A stretch of DNA of 64,000 nt, taken from NCBI RefSeq assembly GCF_003990915.1, contig NZ_BHXQ01000005.1, positions 496,001 to 560,000 on the forward strand, written 5' to 3'. Shown here in pieces: positions 56,674 to 64,000 of this stretch. Source of the stretch: Chryseotalea sanaruensis. GTDB taxonomy: Bacteria > Bacteroidota > Bacteroidia > Cytophagales > Cyclobacteriaceae. Below the pieces are notes generated by a model. It was not told the DNA's origin. It saw only the letters and a list, made by a program, of their open reading frames with translations, and did not search any database. Both the position numbers and the translations under genes were made by a program. The stretch's first letter is position 1. Each line of letters opens with the position of its first letter.

Positions 56674-58875
56674 TTAGTTTCCTAATTCTAATTGATTTTT
56701 CACTAAAGCGTAGTAATATCCTCTTTTTAAAACCAATTCTTCATGATTTCCTGTTTCAACTATTTCCCCTCTATTTAGAACAATTATCTTATCTGCTTTT
56801 TTTACAGTGCTCAATCTGTGTGCAATGACCACAACTGTTCTTTTTTGAAAATACGATTCTAGATTATTCATAATCACAGCTTCATTCGTAGCGTCAAGGG
56901 CACTAGTTGCTTCATCAAAAAGTAAAAAATCGGGATTTTTATAGACAGCGCGAGCTATTAAAATCCTCTGCTTCTGACCACCGCTTATCCCCACTCCACT
57001 AGAACCAATTCTCGTATTATAACCCATTGGAAGATTTTCTATAAAATCTCCCAAATTAGCAATTTGAATTGCTAATTTGAGCTTTTGATAATCTATAACT
57101 CCGTTTGAATCTGATTCACTAATATTTCTAGAAATAGAATCCGAGAAAATATAGCCATCTTGCATAACAACACCACAATTACTTCTCCAAAATTTTGAGC
57201 CAAAATTTTTCAAGTTATTACTTGAAATGAAAATATTGCCTAAAGTTGGTTCGTAAAATTTTAAAAGAAGTTTTAAGAGTGTGGTCTTACCGCTTCCACT
57301 AGAACCAACGATTGCCGTAACTTTGCTTGCTGGTATAGTGAAACTAATATTTTTCAACACTAATTCAGAGGCAGTGCTTCCGTATCGAAAACTAACGCTA
57401 TCGAACTCAATTGATTTGTCATTAGGCAATTCGCTAATTGTTTCCTCATTGGGTTCCTCATTCTTTTTTTCATGTATTTCCTTTAGCCGCGCAATGCTCA
57501 GTCGGGCATCTTGATAACTGCGAACAAAAAAAATAAAATTGTTTATCGGGACATTCATTTGACCGATTATATATTGAACAGATAGCATTCCCCCAAATGT
57601 TAGTTGACCGTCAATCACACTTTTAGCAGCTATAAAACTTATAACAATGTTCTTTATTTCATTAATAAAACGACCACCCTCATTTTGTGATTGCGAGAGG
57701 GCTAAACTTTTAATGTTTAACTTAAAAAGTCTTGCTTGAATTGCTTCCCACTCCCATCGTCTCCTTTTTTCTGATCCATTCAATTTAATCTCCTGCATTC
57801 CGTTAATGAGTTGAATAGTGCTACTTTGATTCCCGGAAGCTTGGTCAAAATATCTATAGTCTATAAGCTCTCTTTTTTTCATGAATAATAATACCCATAT
57901 AATATAAATTAATGACCCAATAAAAAATATTAAAAAAAGTGAAAGATTAAAGTACCATAGAATACCAGCAAAAATTATAAAAGGAAAAAGAGAAAAGATC
58001 GTATCTAAAGTAGCAGCAGATAAAAACGCTTGTATACGATTATGGTCCTGAATTCGCTGAAGGAGATCTCCATTATTTTTAGAATCGAAAAATGAAACTG
58101 GTAGATTCATTAATTTTATCAAGAAATCTGATAACATCCTTAAATTCATTCTGCTTGTGATGTGAAGCAACAGCCAGCTTCGAATCACGCTAATAGATGT
58201 TTGAGACAAAAACAATATCAGCTGTGCTATAAGCATCAAATAGATAAAATTTACATTTTTGGTATTAATGCCTGTATCTACTATTTGCTGAGTTATAAAT
58301 GGAAACGTTAGTTGAAGTAAACTCCCAACCATTAACCCTATTACTATAGGGGTGCTATAATTTTTGAATGGCCGAAAATACTTTGTAATAAAATTAGGCA
58401 GTGCTCTATCTGTTTCTATCCTATCCTCTTGTTGATCGAAAAGTGGCGTGGTTTCTAATAATAGTAAAATACCCTCTGAATTTTCGTTTGGTTTTTTTTC
58501 TGGAATCCAACCTTGAATAAATTCACTTACCGAGTATGATATTAAGCCGTGGGCTGGATCAGCAATAAGGATTTTCTTTTCAGTCGCTTCATAAATAACT
58601 ACAAAATGTCTTTGGCGCCAGTGTGCAATACATGGGAGCGGAATTTTTTCGACCAAATCATTATAAGTGGTATTTAAAGCTAAGGTGCTAAAACCGATTT
58701 TCTCAGCAGCATCTGACAATCCCCCAAGCGAACTTCCATCCCTAGCGAGATTACATATACTCCGCAGATAACCAATATCAAAATAGCGTCCATAATATTT
58801 ACTAATCATTTGTAGACATGTTGGTCCACAGTCCATTTGATCCAATTGCCTAAAAAAAGGAAGCTTTTTTTTCAT
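56674..58875 (-). CDS. C39 peptidase-containing ABC transporter (bacteriocin-type PCAT)
   Basis: 733 residues. The N-terminal C39 peptidase domain (about 1-130) has the catalytic Cys16 in QMDCGPTC, His90 in RHFVVIY and Asp106 in IADPAHG, all intact. Six transmembrane helices (about 170-430) and an ATPase with Walker A VGSSGSGKTTL, signature GVGISGGQKQR, Walker B/LFDEATSALD and the switch His in VIAHRLST follow. Such proteins cut leader peptides after Gly-Gly and export the core. The neighbouring precursor has just such a leader. Its stop directly abuts the start of the HlyD gene. Confidence 0.95.
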   Translation of the reverse strand: MKKKLPFFRQLDQMDCGPTCLQMISKYYGRYFDIGYLRSICNLARDGSSLGGLSDAAEKIGFSTLALNTTYNDLVEKIPLPCIAHWRQRHFVVIYEATEKKILIADPAHGLISYSVSEFIQGWIPEKKPNENSEGILLLLETTPLFDQQEDRIETDRALPNFITKYFRPFKNYSTPIVIGLMVGSLLQLTFPFITQQIVDTGINTKNVNFIYLMLIAQLILFLSQTSISVIRSWLLLHITSRMNLRMLSDFLIKLMNLPVSFFDSKNNGDLLQRIQDHNRIQAFLSAATLDTIFSLFPFIIFAGILWYFNLSLFLIFFIGSLIYIIWVLLFMKKRELIDYRYFDQASGNQSSTIQLINGMQEIKLNGSEKRRRWEWEAIQARLFKLNIKSLALSQSQNEGGRFINEIKNIVISFIAAKSVIDGQLTFGGMLSVQYIIGQMNVPINNFIFFVRSYQDARLSIARLKEIHEKKNEEPNEETISELPNDKSIEFDSVSFRYGSTASELVLKNISFTIPASKVTAIVGSSGSGKTTLLKLLLKFYEPTLGNIFISSNNLKNFGSKFWRSNCGVVMQDGYIFSDSISRNISESDSNGVIDYQKLKLAIQIANLGDFIENLPMGYNTRIGSSGVGISGGQKQRILIARAVYKNPDFLLFDEATSALDATNEAVIMNNLESYFQKRTVVVIAHRLSTVKKADKIIVLNRGEIVETGNHEELVLKRGYYYALVKNQLELGN

Positions 58876-58889
58876 ATTAAAATGGGAAC

Positions 58890-60389
58890 TTACTTAATCA
58901 ATGAATCCTTAAGGTCATTTAATAAACCAAAGTTTTTTTGTCCTTTAAGCGGCCAAGAAGTATAAATTTTATCAACCTTTAATTTTTCTTTTAGAATCAA
59001 ATCATAAACAGACTTGCCTCGTTGACCAGAAAATGGAGTTTTTTGATTCATTGGGAAGGACATTAAATCACCAACAAAAAGAATTTTTTCGTTCGGGAAA
59101 TAATAGACCAGATACTCCTTTGTGTGTTCTGTATCACCAACTTCATACACAATAGATTCATTAAATGAGTCGGAATATTTTCTATGACTCCCTTGTGGAA
59201 TAATTTCATATTTTATATCTGGTTTGTTTGAAATGTATTCATAAGAATTTGATAAGGAATGGGTATTGCTAAAAATATTTGAAAAATAGTCTACATTTCC
59301 TGTTGTCGTGATTACATTAATTTCATTAAACCATCTTAGTCCTCCTGCATGATCGGGATGGTGATGACTGACAAAGATATTCTTTAGCTTTTTATTAGGA
59401 TTTATATCTTGTAGTTCAGAAATTATTGCTTGATGAGTTTCAAATCCTTTTGGTAATTCATAAATGTCAAAATGGAGCTTATTCTCAGCTATAATTACCT
59501 TATTGTTTAGAGTATTAAGTTTAAGTAGGTACAGATTTTTCCCAATCTTTTCTCTTGAAACACCTGATGGTTTATGCTGTACTAATGTATCCAACCTAAA
59601 CTCAGAATCTAATTCGCTGATTAGATTATTTTTTGCAGGATAAACTTTAAAATCAGAAATTGATAATCTTTTTTCGATTTGCCCATACTCTTTATCAATT
59701 CTTTCAGATGGCACCCATAAATTTTCAAGTTGATGATATCCATGGAATTCAGTGGTAACAATATAATCTCCATATAAGTCGCTATATTTTAGTTCATCAA
59801 TCTTAGTAAGCAGGAATTTTGAGTCAAGAGAAATTTTAAAATGATTGCCACTTTTGTCGTTAAATGAAACAACTTTTAATGTATCTGAACTAAAGCATAA
59901 TGACAACGTATTCCTATGCTCATAAGCAAATTTTAGAAATTTTGAAGGTAAAGATTTTTGAACTTGATTAATCAATTGATCTCTACTCTGTTTACCCAAT
60001 TTTTGTTTGTCGGCCTGAAAATAATCTTTAACGATAACACTATCACTTTTGTAAAAAGTCAAATTTCGATAAGTGTTTCCATACATGACAATTTCTTTGC
60101 TTGAAAAAACACACTGTTCATTTTCATAAAAGAAATTAGCTTCGTTAATACCAAACTCCCGTCTCTCATAAGGAATTGTATAATGGCCTAGATTAAACAT
60201 TATACCATTGGCCTTAAATGAAACAGGAACACTTATAGATTTGTGCCCCCCATAGGTATCAATTGACTTCATCAAAATGCCCAAGGCGTCTTGATAGTTT
60301 CCATAATGATCAAACCCATTTTGGCATTTTACTGAAGACGGTATAACAAAAAAAAGTATACCTATCACTACTAATTGTATATTTTTCAT
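58890..60389 (-). CDS. Exported metallo-beta-lactamase-fold protein in the peptide locus
   Basis: 499 residues from the ATG at 60389 (MKNIQLVVIGILFFVI, signal peptide to about SSVKC); the longer frame overlaps the hydroxylase gene. The first about 280 mature residues form a beta-rich domain resembling LolA/LppX-like sorting proteins. The C-terminal half is an MBL hydrolase: FVSHHHPDHAGGLRWF, then the HTKEYLVYYF and FVGDLMSFP segments with metal ligands. Its stop is 14 bp before the exporter start. Possible roles are late tailoring of the peptide outside the cytoplasm or self-protection; neither is shown. Confidence 0.82.
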   Translation of the reverse strand: MKNIQLVVIGILFFVIPSSVKCQNGFDHYGNYQDALGILMKSIDTYGGHKSISVPVSFKANGIMFNLGHYTIPYERREFGINEANFFYENEQCVFSSKEIVMYGNTYRNLTFYKSDSVIVKDYFQADKQKLGKQSRDQLINQVQKSLPSKFLKFAYEHRNTLSLCFSSDTLKVVSFNDKSGNHFKISLDSKFLLTKIDELKYSDLYGDYIVTTEFHGYHQLENLWVPSERIDKEYGQIEKRLSISDFKVYPAKNNLISELDSEFRLDTLVQHKPSGVSREKIGKNLYLLKLNTLNNKVIIAENKLHFDIYELPKGFETHQAIISELQDINPNKKLKNIFVSHHHPDHAGGLRWFNEINVITTTGNVDYFSNIFSNTHSLSNSYEYISNKPDIKYEIIPQGSHRKYSDSFNESIVYEVGDTEHTKEYLVYYFPNEKILFVGDLMSFPMNQKTPFSGQRGKSVYDLILKEKLKVDKIYTSWPLKGQKNFGLLNDLKDSLIK

Positions 60390-60390
60390 T

Positions 60391-61581
60391 TTAAATAGTT
60401 TCAAATTTACTAATAGGATTAAGCTGATTAAAGAAATCATAACTAAACACATATGGAGATCCTTCAAAATTCATAAGAATCAGTTTGTCATTATATTTAT
60501 CATTAATATAGTCGTATCCATCTTTAAATTTTTTAATAAATTTCAACCCCTCACTCGTAAATATTTGATCATTGTCCAGTGATTTGAGATCACTGCCGAA
60601 TTTTTTTGTGTAGAATCCTATTCTACCAATAATCTCGTGTCTTTGCTTAACATCGAATTGGAAGCCGCTTAATGCTTTGTCTAAAAAGAATAGAATCGTT
60701 GTATAAGTAAATAGACCGTGAAAAGCCCCATAAATTGTTCGGCCTTCTCTTTTTTCCGAAATAAATTCTCTGAGAAATGTTTCTTTTGGAACTTTTAAAT
60801 ATTCCGTAGTCTGTAATGTAAGTGCATTGAATACAACATGGCCACATTGGTGGGCGAGGTCGTCAATAAAAAAGACTTCATCATGTGCCAGGCCCTCTGT
60901 ATTTATGAATGCTGTACCATGGTAGGAAATCGCAGCCATAGAATAAATATTTGGGCTGCTCATAATTGAAATTTCACGGACTGTATTGATTAGTAGTTCG
61001 GTAAACTCAGGGGATATTTTTTTCATCATCACGAACGCATTCTCAATGTGATTAAGGTGGCGTGTTAGAGTGTGGTCAGCAGATTCATTAAATCTTACCA
61101 TTTCACCATCTAATGATAACTGTGAAATTAGAAATGAGTGATGCTTACAAAGGCGTATTGAAGTTCCATTTATAAATGAATCTGTAGTCAATTTTGAAAT
61201 CTGATCTTTTATTCTTAATTCTTTGCTATTAAAATCCCACACTATCTTCACTTGTTGAGAAGGCTCACTATGCAAGTAGCCAATATTCGGTAAATTAATA
61301 AACCCAAATTGATCAGAGCGTGCTTCAAACTCCTTTGGTCTTAAAGATGGCTCTATGTAACCAAAAACGGATTGTTCCAATGTTGATGTTGTAAGATTTT
61401 TACTTTCTGCTAAAAAAAAATAGAATAGGGTTGGCTCAAGAAATGCTAAATCATTGTCATAGGCTAATTTATCAAACAATAGAGGATTTTGCTTATAGAA
61501 AAGTACCCTAATAGTATCTGCAAGTTCAGCTTGATTATTAAAAACCAAATTTTTATCTATTTCAAAGTTCAGAAGTTTCAT
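60391..61581 (-). CDS. HExxH-type peptide hydroxylase-like protein with HQCGH
   Basis: 396 residues. In the middle lies FFIDDLAHQCGHVVFNAL with His244, Gln245 and His248 (HQxxH), and about 40 residues later GAFHGLFTY with His288, followed by a hydrophobic helix. This spacing and the LHG-like third site match my memory of the HExxH putative peptide modification family (TIGR04267), some members of which are 2-oxoglutarate-dependent peptide beta-hydroxylases. The usual Glu is Gln here. The N-terminal half is alpha-helical and not otherwise known. It is first of the operon after the precursor terminator; 1 bp separates it from the MBL gene. Confidence 0.7.
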   Translation of the reverse strand: MKLLNFEIDKNLVFNNQAELADTIRVLFYKQNPLLFDKLAYDNDLAFLEPTLFYFFLAESKNLTTSTLEQSVFGYIEPSLRPKEFEARSDQFGFINLPNIGYLHSEPSQQVKIVWDFNSKELRIKDQISKLTTDSFINGTSIRLCKHHSFLISQLSLDGEMVRFNESADHTLTRHLNHIENAFVMMKKISPEFTELLINTVREISIMSSPNIYSMAAISYHGTAFINTEGLAHDEVFFIDDLAHQCGHVVFNALTLQTTEYLKVPKETFLREFISEKREGRTIYGAFHGLFTYTTILFFLDKALSGFQFDVKQRHEIIGRIGFYTKKFGSDLKSLDNDQIFTSEGLKFIKKFKDGYDYINDKYNDKLILMNFEGSPYVFSYDFFNQLNPISKFETI

Positions 61582-61677
61582 TTTGTTTTAAATCGAAGTT
61601 GATGTGTATATGGATGAGGCTTTATGCGTTATTGAATTTATATTTCTGATGGCCTCTAAGATTTGGCACATTTTGAT

Positions 61678-61707
61678 AAAAAAAGGGCTGCCATTTGTTG
61701 ACAGCCC
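61678..61707 (-). terminator. Terminator between the precursor and the biosynthetic genes
   Basis: On the minus strand GGGCTG and CAGCCC form a 6-bp stem (61702-61707 and 61685-61690), followed by a run of seven T (61684-61678). It lies 37 bp past the precursor stop and would end most transcripts there, so that precursor mRNA exceeds that of the enzymes. Confidence 0.75.
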
Positions 61708-61744
61708 AATGGACTTATTCAAAGTATGAATTAAATCCCTTTGA

Positions 61745-61921
61745 TTAATGAGGGTGACAGGTTGTTGGAGTAGTTGGAGTTGTTATGATAACCGTTCCTT
61801 TTGGTAAAAGCTGATGACAATCAGCTAGTTCGCCTCCTTTAATGGCTTCGATGTTTGCGACAAAATTCGAAGAATCAACTTTTGCCTTTAAGTCTGCAAG
61901 ACTCATTTTTTTGTTTTCCAT
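61745..61921 (-). CDS. Precursor peptide with double-glycine leader
   Basis: 58 residues from the ATG at 61921 (MENKKMSLADLKAKV); the internal ATG at 61906 would give 53. Leader of 30 residues ending VANIEAIKGG, the double-glycine type recognised by C39 peptidases. The predicted 28-residue core begins ELADCHQLLPKG and ends PTTPTTCHPH: two Cys (35 and 55), each followed by His, and four Pro. A 24-residue upstream frame extension is not used. It faces the P4H gene across a 200-bp divergent regulatory region. Similarity to known RiPP classes is not evident to me. Confidence 0.82.
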   Translation of the reverse strand: MENKKMSLADLKAKVDSSNFVANIEAIKGGELADCHQLLPKGTVIITTPTTPTTCHPH

Positions 61922-61992
61922 AACTGCACTTGAGTTAATTTTTAAAAATTGATGATACCCAAGAACCATTGTTAGATTACTTATCGTCATCA

Positions 61993-62035
61993 AAGTAAAC
62001 TTCTAAAAAAAAGTTTGCTTCACAAAATTTTTGTG
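61993..62035. promoter_or_regulatory. Dyads in the divergent promoter region of the peptide locus
   Basis: AAGTAAACTT (61993-62002) and AAGTTTGCTT (62011-62020) are a near-perfect inverted repeat, directly followed by the perfect palindrome CACAAAA-T-TTTTGTG (62021-62035). They lie between the precursor and the P4H gene and are the best candidate regulator sites. A -7-like TATATTTG is on the minus strand at 62070-62063, but no -33 was found for it. Confidence 0.5.
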
Positions 62036-62125
62036 GGAAAACTATTTACTTTTACCGTTAACCAAATATAAATTGTTTAAACTGAACGAAAATTAAAAGA
62101 ACTTCTCATTTGATTTATTGAACCT

Positions 62126-63154
62126 ATGCACCCTATCCTTAAAGACCCTGCCGATGTAATTTTTAATACAACAGTTTTAACTGTGGAACACCTAATTGAG
62201 AAATTGGATGTTAAAGTTACCAAAATGACTATAAGGAATGAATTATTTGATTGTGCAAGCTATCCTGTCATACCATTGGATTATTTATGCAAAATGCTTG
62301 AAGGATGGGGGATTTCAAGCATTGTTCTAAAAGCTAACATAGAAATTTTGAAATCTGTAAATCTGCCAGCAATAGCTTATTTACCAGGTAATCTTGAAGG
62401 TTTAGGAGTATTTATTGTAGTTGTCGGAATAAGTGATGACTTTGTATCATATTATTTAGCTGGTTCTGGAGTTCAAACTGAGTCATTAAAAGAGTTTGAA
62501 GAGCGCTGGACAGAGGGGGTTTTAGTTCCTTTAGAGGTTTCTTTAAATCAATCTGGTGAGGAGTTGTACCTTGAGAATAAAGAAATCGAAAATAGTCTAA
62601 AAAATATCTATAAAGGCTCAGTAAGAATTATTGACAATTTTATATCAAATGAAGATTGTGATTTTATAATTGACTATTGTGATTCGAACGAATTATTTGC
62701 TAGGAGTAAAGTTGACATAGCAAATGGACAAGATGATATTGTACATCCAGTAAGAACTAGTTATAGTGCATTAATTGAAGATAGAAATATCTCAGCACTA
62801 AATAATTTGTATTCTAAGGTTTCTCAATTTACTGGGTCATTAGTAAATAATATTGAGAATATTCAATGCGTTAGATATGGCCCTGGTGAACAATTTGGAG
62901 TTCACTTTGATAGTGATATAACAAACAGAAGATTATATACACTTTTAATTTACCTTAATGACAACTACCAAGCGGGAGAAACATATTTTCCTGAAATAGA
63001 TCTTAAGATTACCCCAAAAAAAGGTCGTTGCTTGATGTTTAGAAATGTTGATGAAAGCTATAATAAAATATTACATTCAGTTCACTCTGGTCTCCCAACA
63101 ACAAGCGGGGTGAAGTATGCCTGCAATATCTGGGTCAGATACCCTAAACCTTAG
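62126..63154 (+). CDS. Inactive C39-like domain fused to prolyl 4-hydroxylase
   Basis: 342 residues. The N-terminal about 140 residues resemble C39-like domains (FDCASYPVIPLDYLCKML, then LPAIAYLPGNLEGLGVFIVV, then EERWTEGVLVPLEV) but lack the catalytic Cys at the QxxDC position. The C-terminal about 180 residues are a 2-oxoglutarate/Fe(II) oxygenase of the prolyl 4-hydroxylase type: VHFDSD (His260, Asp262), and HSGLPTTSGVK (His320, Lys330) for iron and 2-oxoglutarate. A dead C39 domain can still bind a Gly-Gly leader, so this is likely a leader-guided hydroxylase for the precursor on the other strand. The coupling is inferred. Confidence 0.88.
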   Translation: MHPILKDPADVIFNTTVLTVEHLIEKLDVKVTKMTIRNELFDCASYPVIPLDYLCKMLEGWGISSIVLKANIEILKSVNLPAIAYLPGNLEGLGVFIVVVGISDDFVSYYLAGSGVQTESLKEFEERWTEGVLVPLEVSLNQSGEELYLENKEIENSLKNIYKGSVRIIDNFISNEDCDFIIDYCDSNELFARSKVDIANGQDDIVHPVRTSYSALIEDRNISALNNLYSKVSQFTGSLVNNIENIQCVRYGPGEQFGVHFDSDITNRRLYTLLIYLNDNYQAGETYFPEIDLKITPKKGRCLMFRNVDESYNKILHSVHSGLPTTSGVKYACNIWVRYPKP

Positions 63155-63226
63155 GATTACCATATTTTTTTCATTCAAAGTTTTGGATGTGTAATTTTAT
63201 TAGTATACCGATCAATATTAACAAAC

Positions 63227-63262
63227 AAAAGCCACGAGCAGTTTTAACTACCCGTGGCTTTT
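63227..63262. terminator. Two-way terminator between the P4H and M16 genes
   Basis: Perfect 10-bp stem AAAAGCCACG and CGTGGCTTTT with a 16-nt loop. It has a T-run on both strands and lies between convergent genes, so it probably stops transcription from both sides. Confidence 0.8.
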
Positions 63263-63279
63263 AAAATTGTTACTAACTT

Positions 63280-64000
63280 TTATTTACCTTCTGCCTTCGC
63301 TTTTGCTTTAGCAAAATCACCCGCCTTAATAATGTTAATCATTTCAGGCTTTAAGTGTTTCTTCATGGCAGCATTAATCTGCTCAGGTGTTAAGTCTGCT
63401 ACTTTCTTTTCGTAGGCTTCATCCCATGCCATGTTACGACCAATGAATAAGTAGTTGTTTAATGTTCCGGCTAAACCACCATCTTGCGAGCGCGATACTG
63501 TTCTGGATTGTAACCAACCAGATTTAGCAGCAGCGATCTCCTCAGCAGTAAAACCTTCAGTAATTACTTTCTGAATTTCTTCTTTGAAAGCCGCTTCAAG
63601 CTTCTCTACATTTTCAGGAGCATAAATAGCATACGCAAAGAAGCTGCCTACCGGATCTAAAGAACCTGCACTAAATTGTGAACCTACGCCATAGCTAAGT
63701 CCGTCTTTTTGACGAATGCGTGTAGCTAATCTTGAATTTAAGAAACCACCACCTAACATATAATTACCTAACACTAAAGCAGGGTAGTCTGCATTGTCAT
63801 CGCGCATCTCAAAGCTGTAGTTGGCTACAAAAAATGCATTCGCTTTGTCGGGTGCTTCTATAGATTCATTGATAGTCTTTACAGGCATCGCTTTATTTGT
63901 AATGCGAGTATACGGCATGCTGCTTTTCCAATCACCAAATAGTGTTGTAGAAAGTGCCTTGATTTCATTTGCATCAAAATCACCAACTATAGACATGGTG
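63280..64000 (-). CDS. M16 family peptidase, C-terminal part (cut by the window edge)
   Basis: The window shows only the last about 240 residues, which have the inactive-half M16 fold: VLGNYMLGGGFLNSRLATRI near the start and the YGVGSQFSAGSLDPVGSF and ITEGFTAEEIAAAKSGWL segments. The zinc site (HxxEH) would be upstream, outside the window. It is an insulinase/processing-peptidase-like protein. Stop at 63280. The true start cannot be given. Confidence 0.9.
   Translation of the reverse strand, partial: TMSIVGDFDANEIKALSTTLFGDWKSSMPYTRITNKAMPVKTINESIEAPDKANAFFVANYSFEMRDDNADYPALVLGNYMLGGGFLNSRLATRIRQKDGLSYGVGSQFSAGSLDPVGSFFAYAIYAPENVEKLEAAFKEEIQKVITEGFTAEEIAAAKSGWLQSRTVSRSQDGGLAGTLNNYLFIGRNMAWDEAYEKKVADLTPEQINAAMKKHLKPEMINIIKAGDFAKAKAKAEGK

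Noticed and set aside
1-64000. tRNA or rRNA genes
   Set aside because: I looked for cloverleaf arms with GGTTCGA-like loops in the intergenic stretches and saw none. A tRNA scan would be needed to exclude them fully.

Overview
The window looks like a chromosomal segment of a Bacteroidota bacterium, most likely in or near the order Cytophagales. The support is: promoter-like TAnnTTTG elements (clearest before rpmE and typA), a cysteine-free type B ribosomal protein L31, a Wzi/RemB-like outer membrane protein, a GldL-like small membrane protein, DUF4199 and DUF1801 proteins, TPR sensor kinases, and many signal peptides ending in AxAQ. Genus and species cannot be read from it. Base composition is moderately AT-rich, and visibly more so in about 54-63 kb.

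0-12.7 kb: an ankyrin lipoprotein; a membrane-tethered AraC-type regulator with TolB-like and TPR domains; two small membrane proteins; a 1044-residue BNR/sortilin-like secreted protein; an MFS transporter; a GAF protein with an H-box but no ATPase domain; and directly after it a complete TPR histidine kinase. 12.7-25.1 kb: mostly housekeeping. On the minus strand lie an outer membrane barrel, a cyclophilin lipoprotein, hemC, holB, a GlmU-like protein and rpmE. On the plus strand follow a Wzi/RemB-like barrel, an MsbA-like ABC transporter, a small membrane protein and a YifB/ComM ATPase, then a minus-strand DUF808 protein.

25.2-30.4 kb is accessory: an AbiC-like candidate defence protein, a decayed partial copy of a LuxR-type regulator gene, a lipoprotein and membrane protein pair, an IS21-like terminal repeat remnant, and then the intact LuxR-type gene with DUF4199, two DUF1801 and a VOC gene. 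30.4-47.4 kb: an RNA methyltransferase, a SAM methyltransferase, a PIF1-like helicase, typA, a lipid-linked glycan transfer set (polysaccharide deacetylase, GT2, GT87-like), guaA, a periplasmic-binding-protein-like gene, hemL, and a decayed outer membrane protein gene next to a 30-residue membrane microprotein. 47.5-55.1 kb: a GAF-GAF-PAS sensor without an output domain, a barrel protein, hutI, apt, a LON-domain protein and a TPR lipoprotein.

55.4-63.2 kb is the most interesting part. It reads as a compact peptide natural product (RiPP) or bacteriocin locus. A 58-residue precursor has a double-glycine leader and a 28-residue core holding two Cys-His pairs and a C-terminal PTTPTTCHPH. After a terminator hairpin, the same strand carries a protein resembling the HExxH peptide hydroxylases but with HQCGH, an exported metallo-beta-lactamase-fold protein, a C39-peptidase ABC exporter with its catalytic residues, and an HlyD adaptor. 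Divergent from the precursor is a gene fusing a catalytically dead C39-like domain to a prolyl 4-hydroxylase domain. The simplest reading is leader-guided oxidative tailoring of the core (Pro, and possibly Asp, His or Gln), followed by Gly-Gly cleavage and export. This is inference from sequence.

Several families of short intergenic repeats recur (TTGATGTGCTGATT-like, TTGACAATT-like, TTTGAAATTT-like). In two places they form the 5' end of a coding region: a signal peptide at 41.9 kb and a TTG start at 31.3 kb. The M16 peptidase gene at the right edge is cut by the window.
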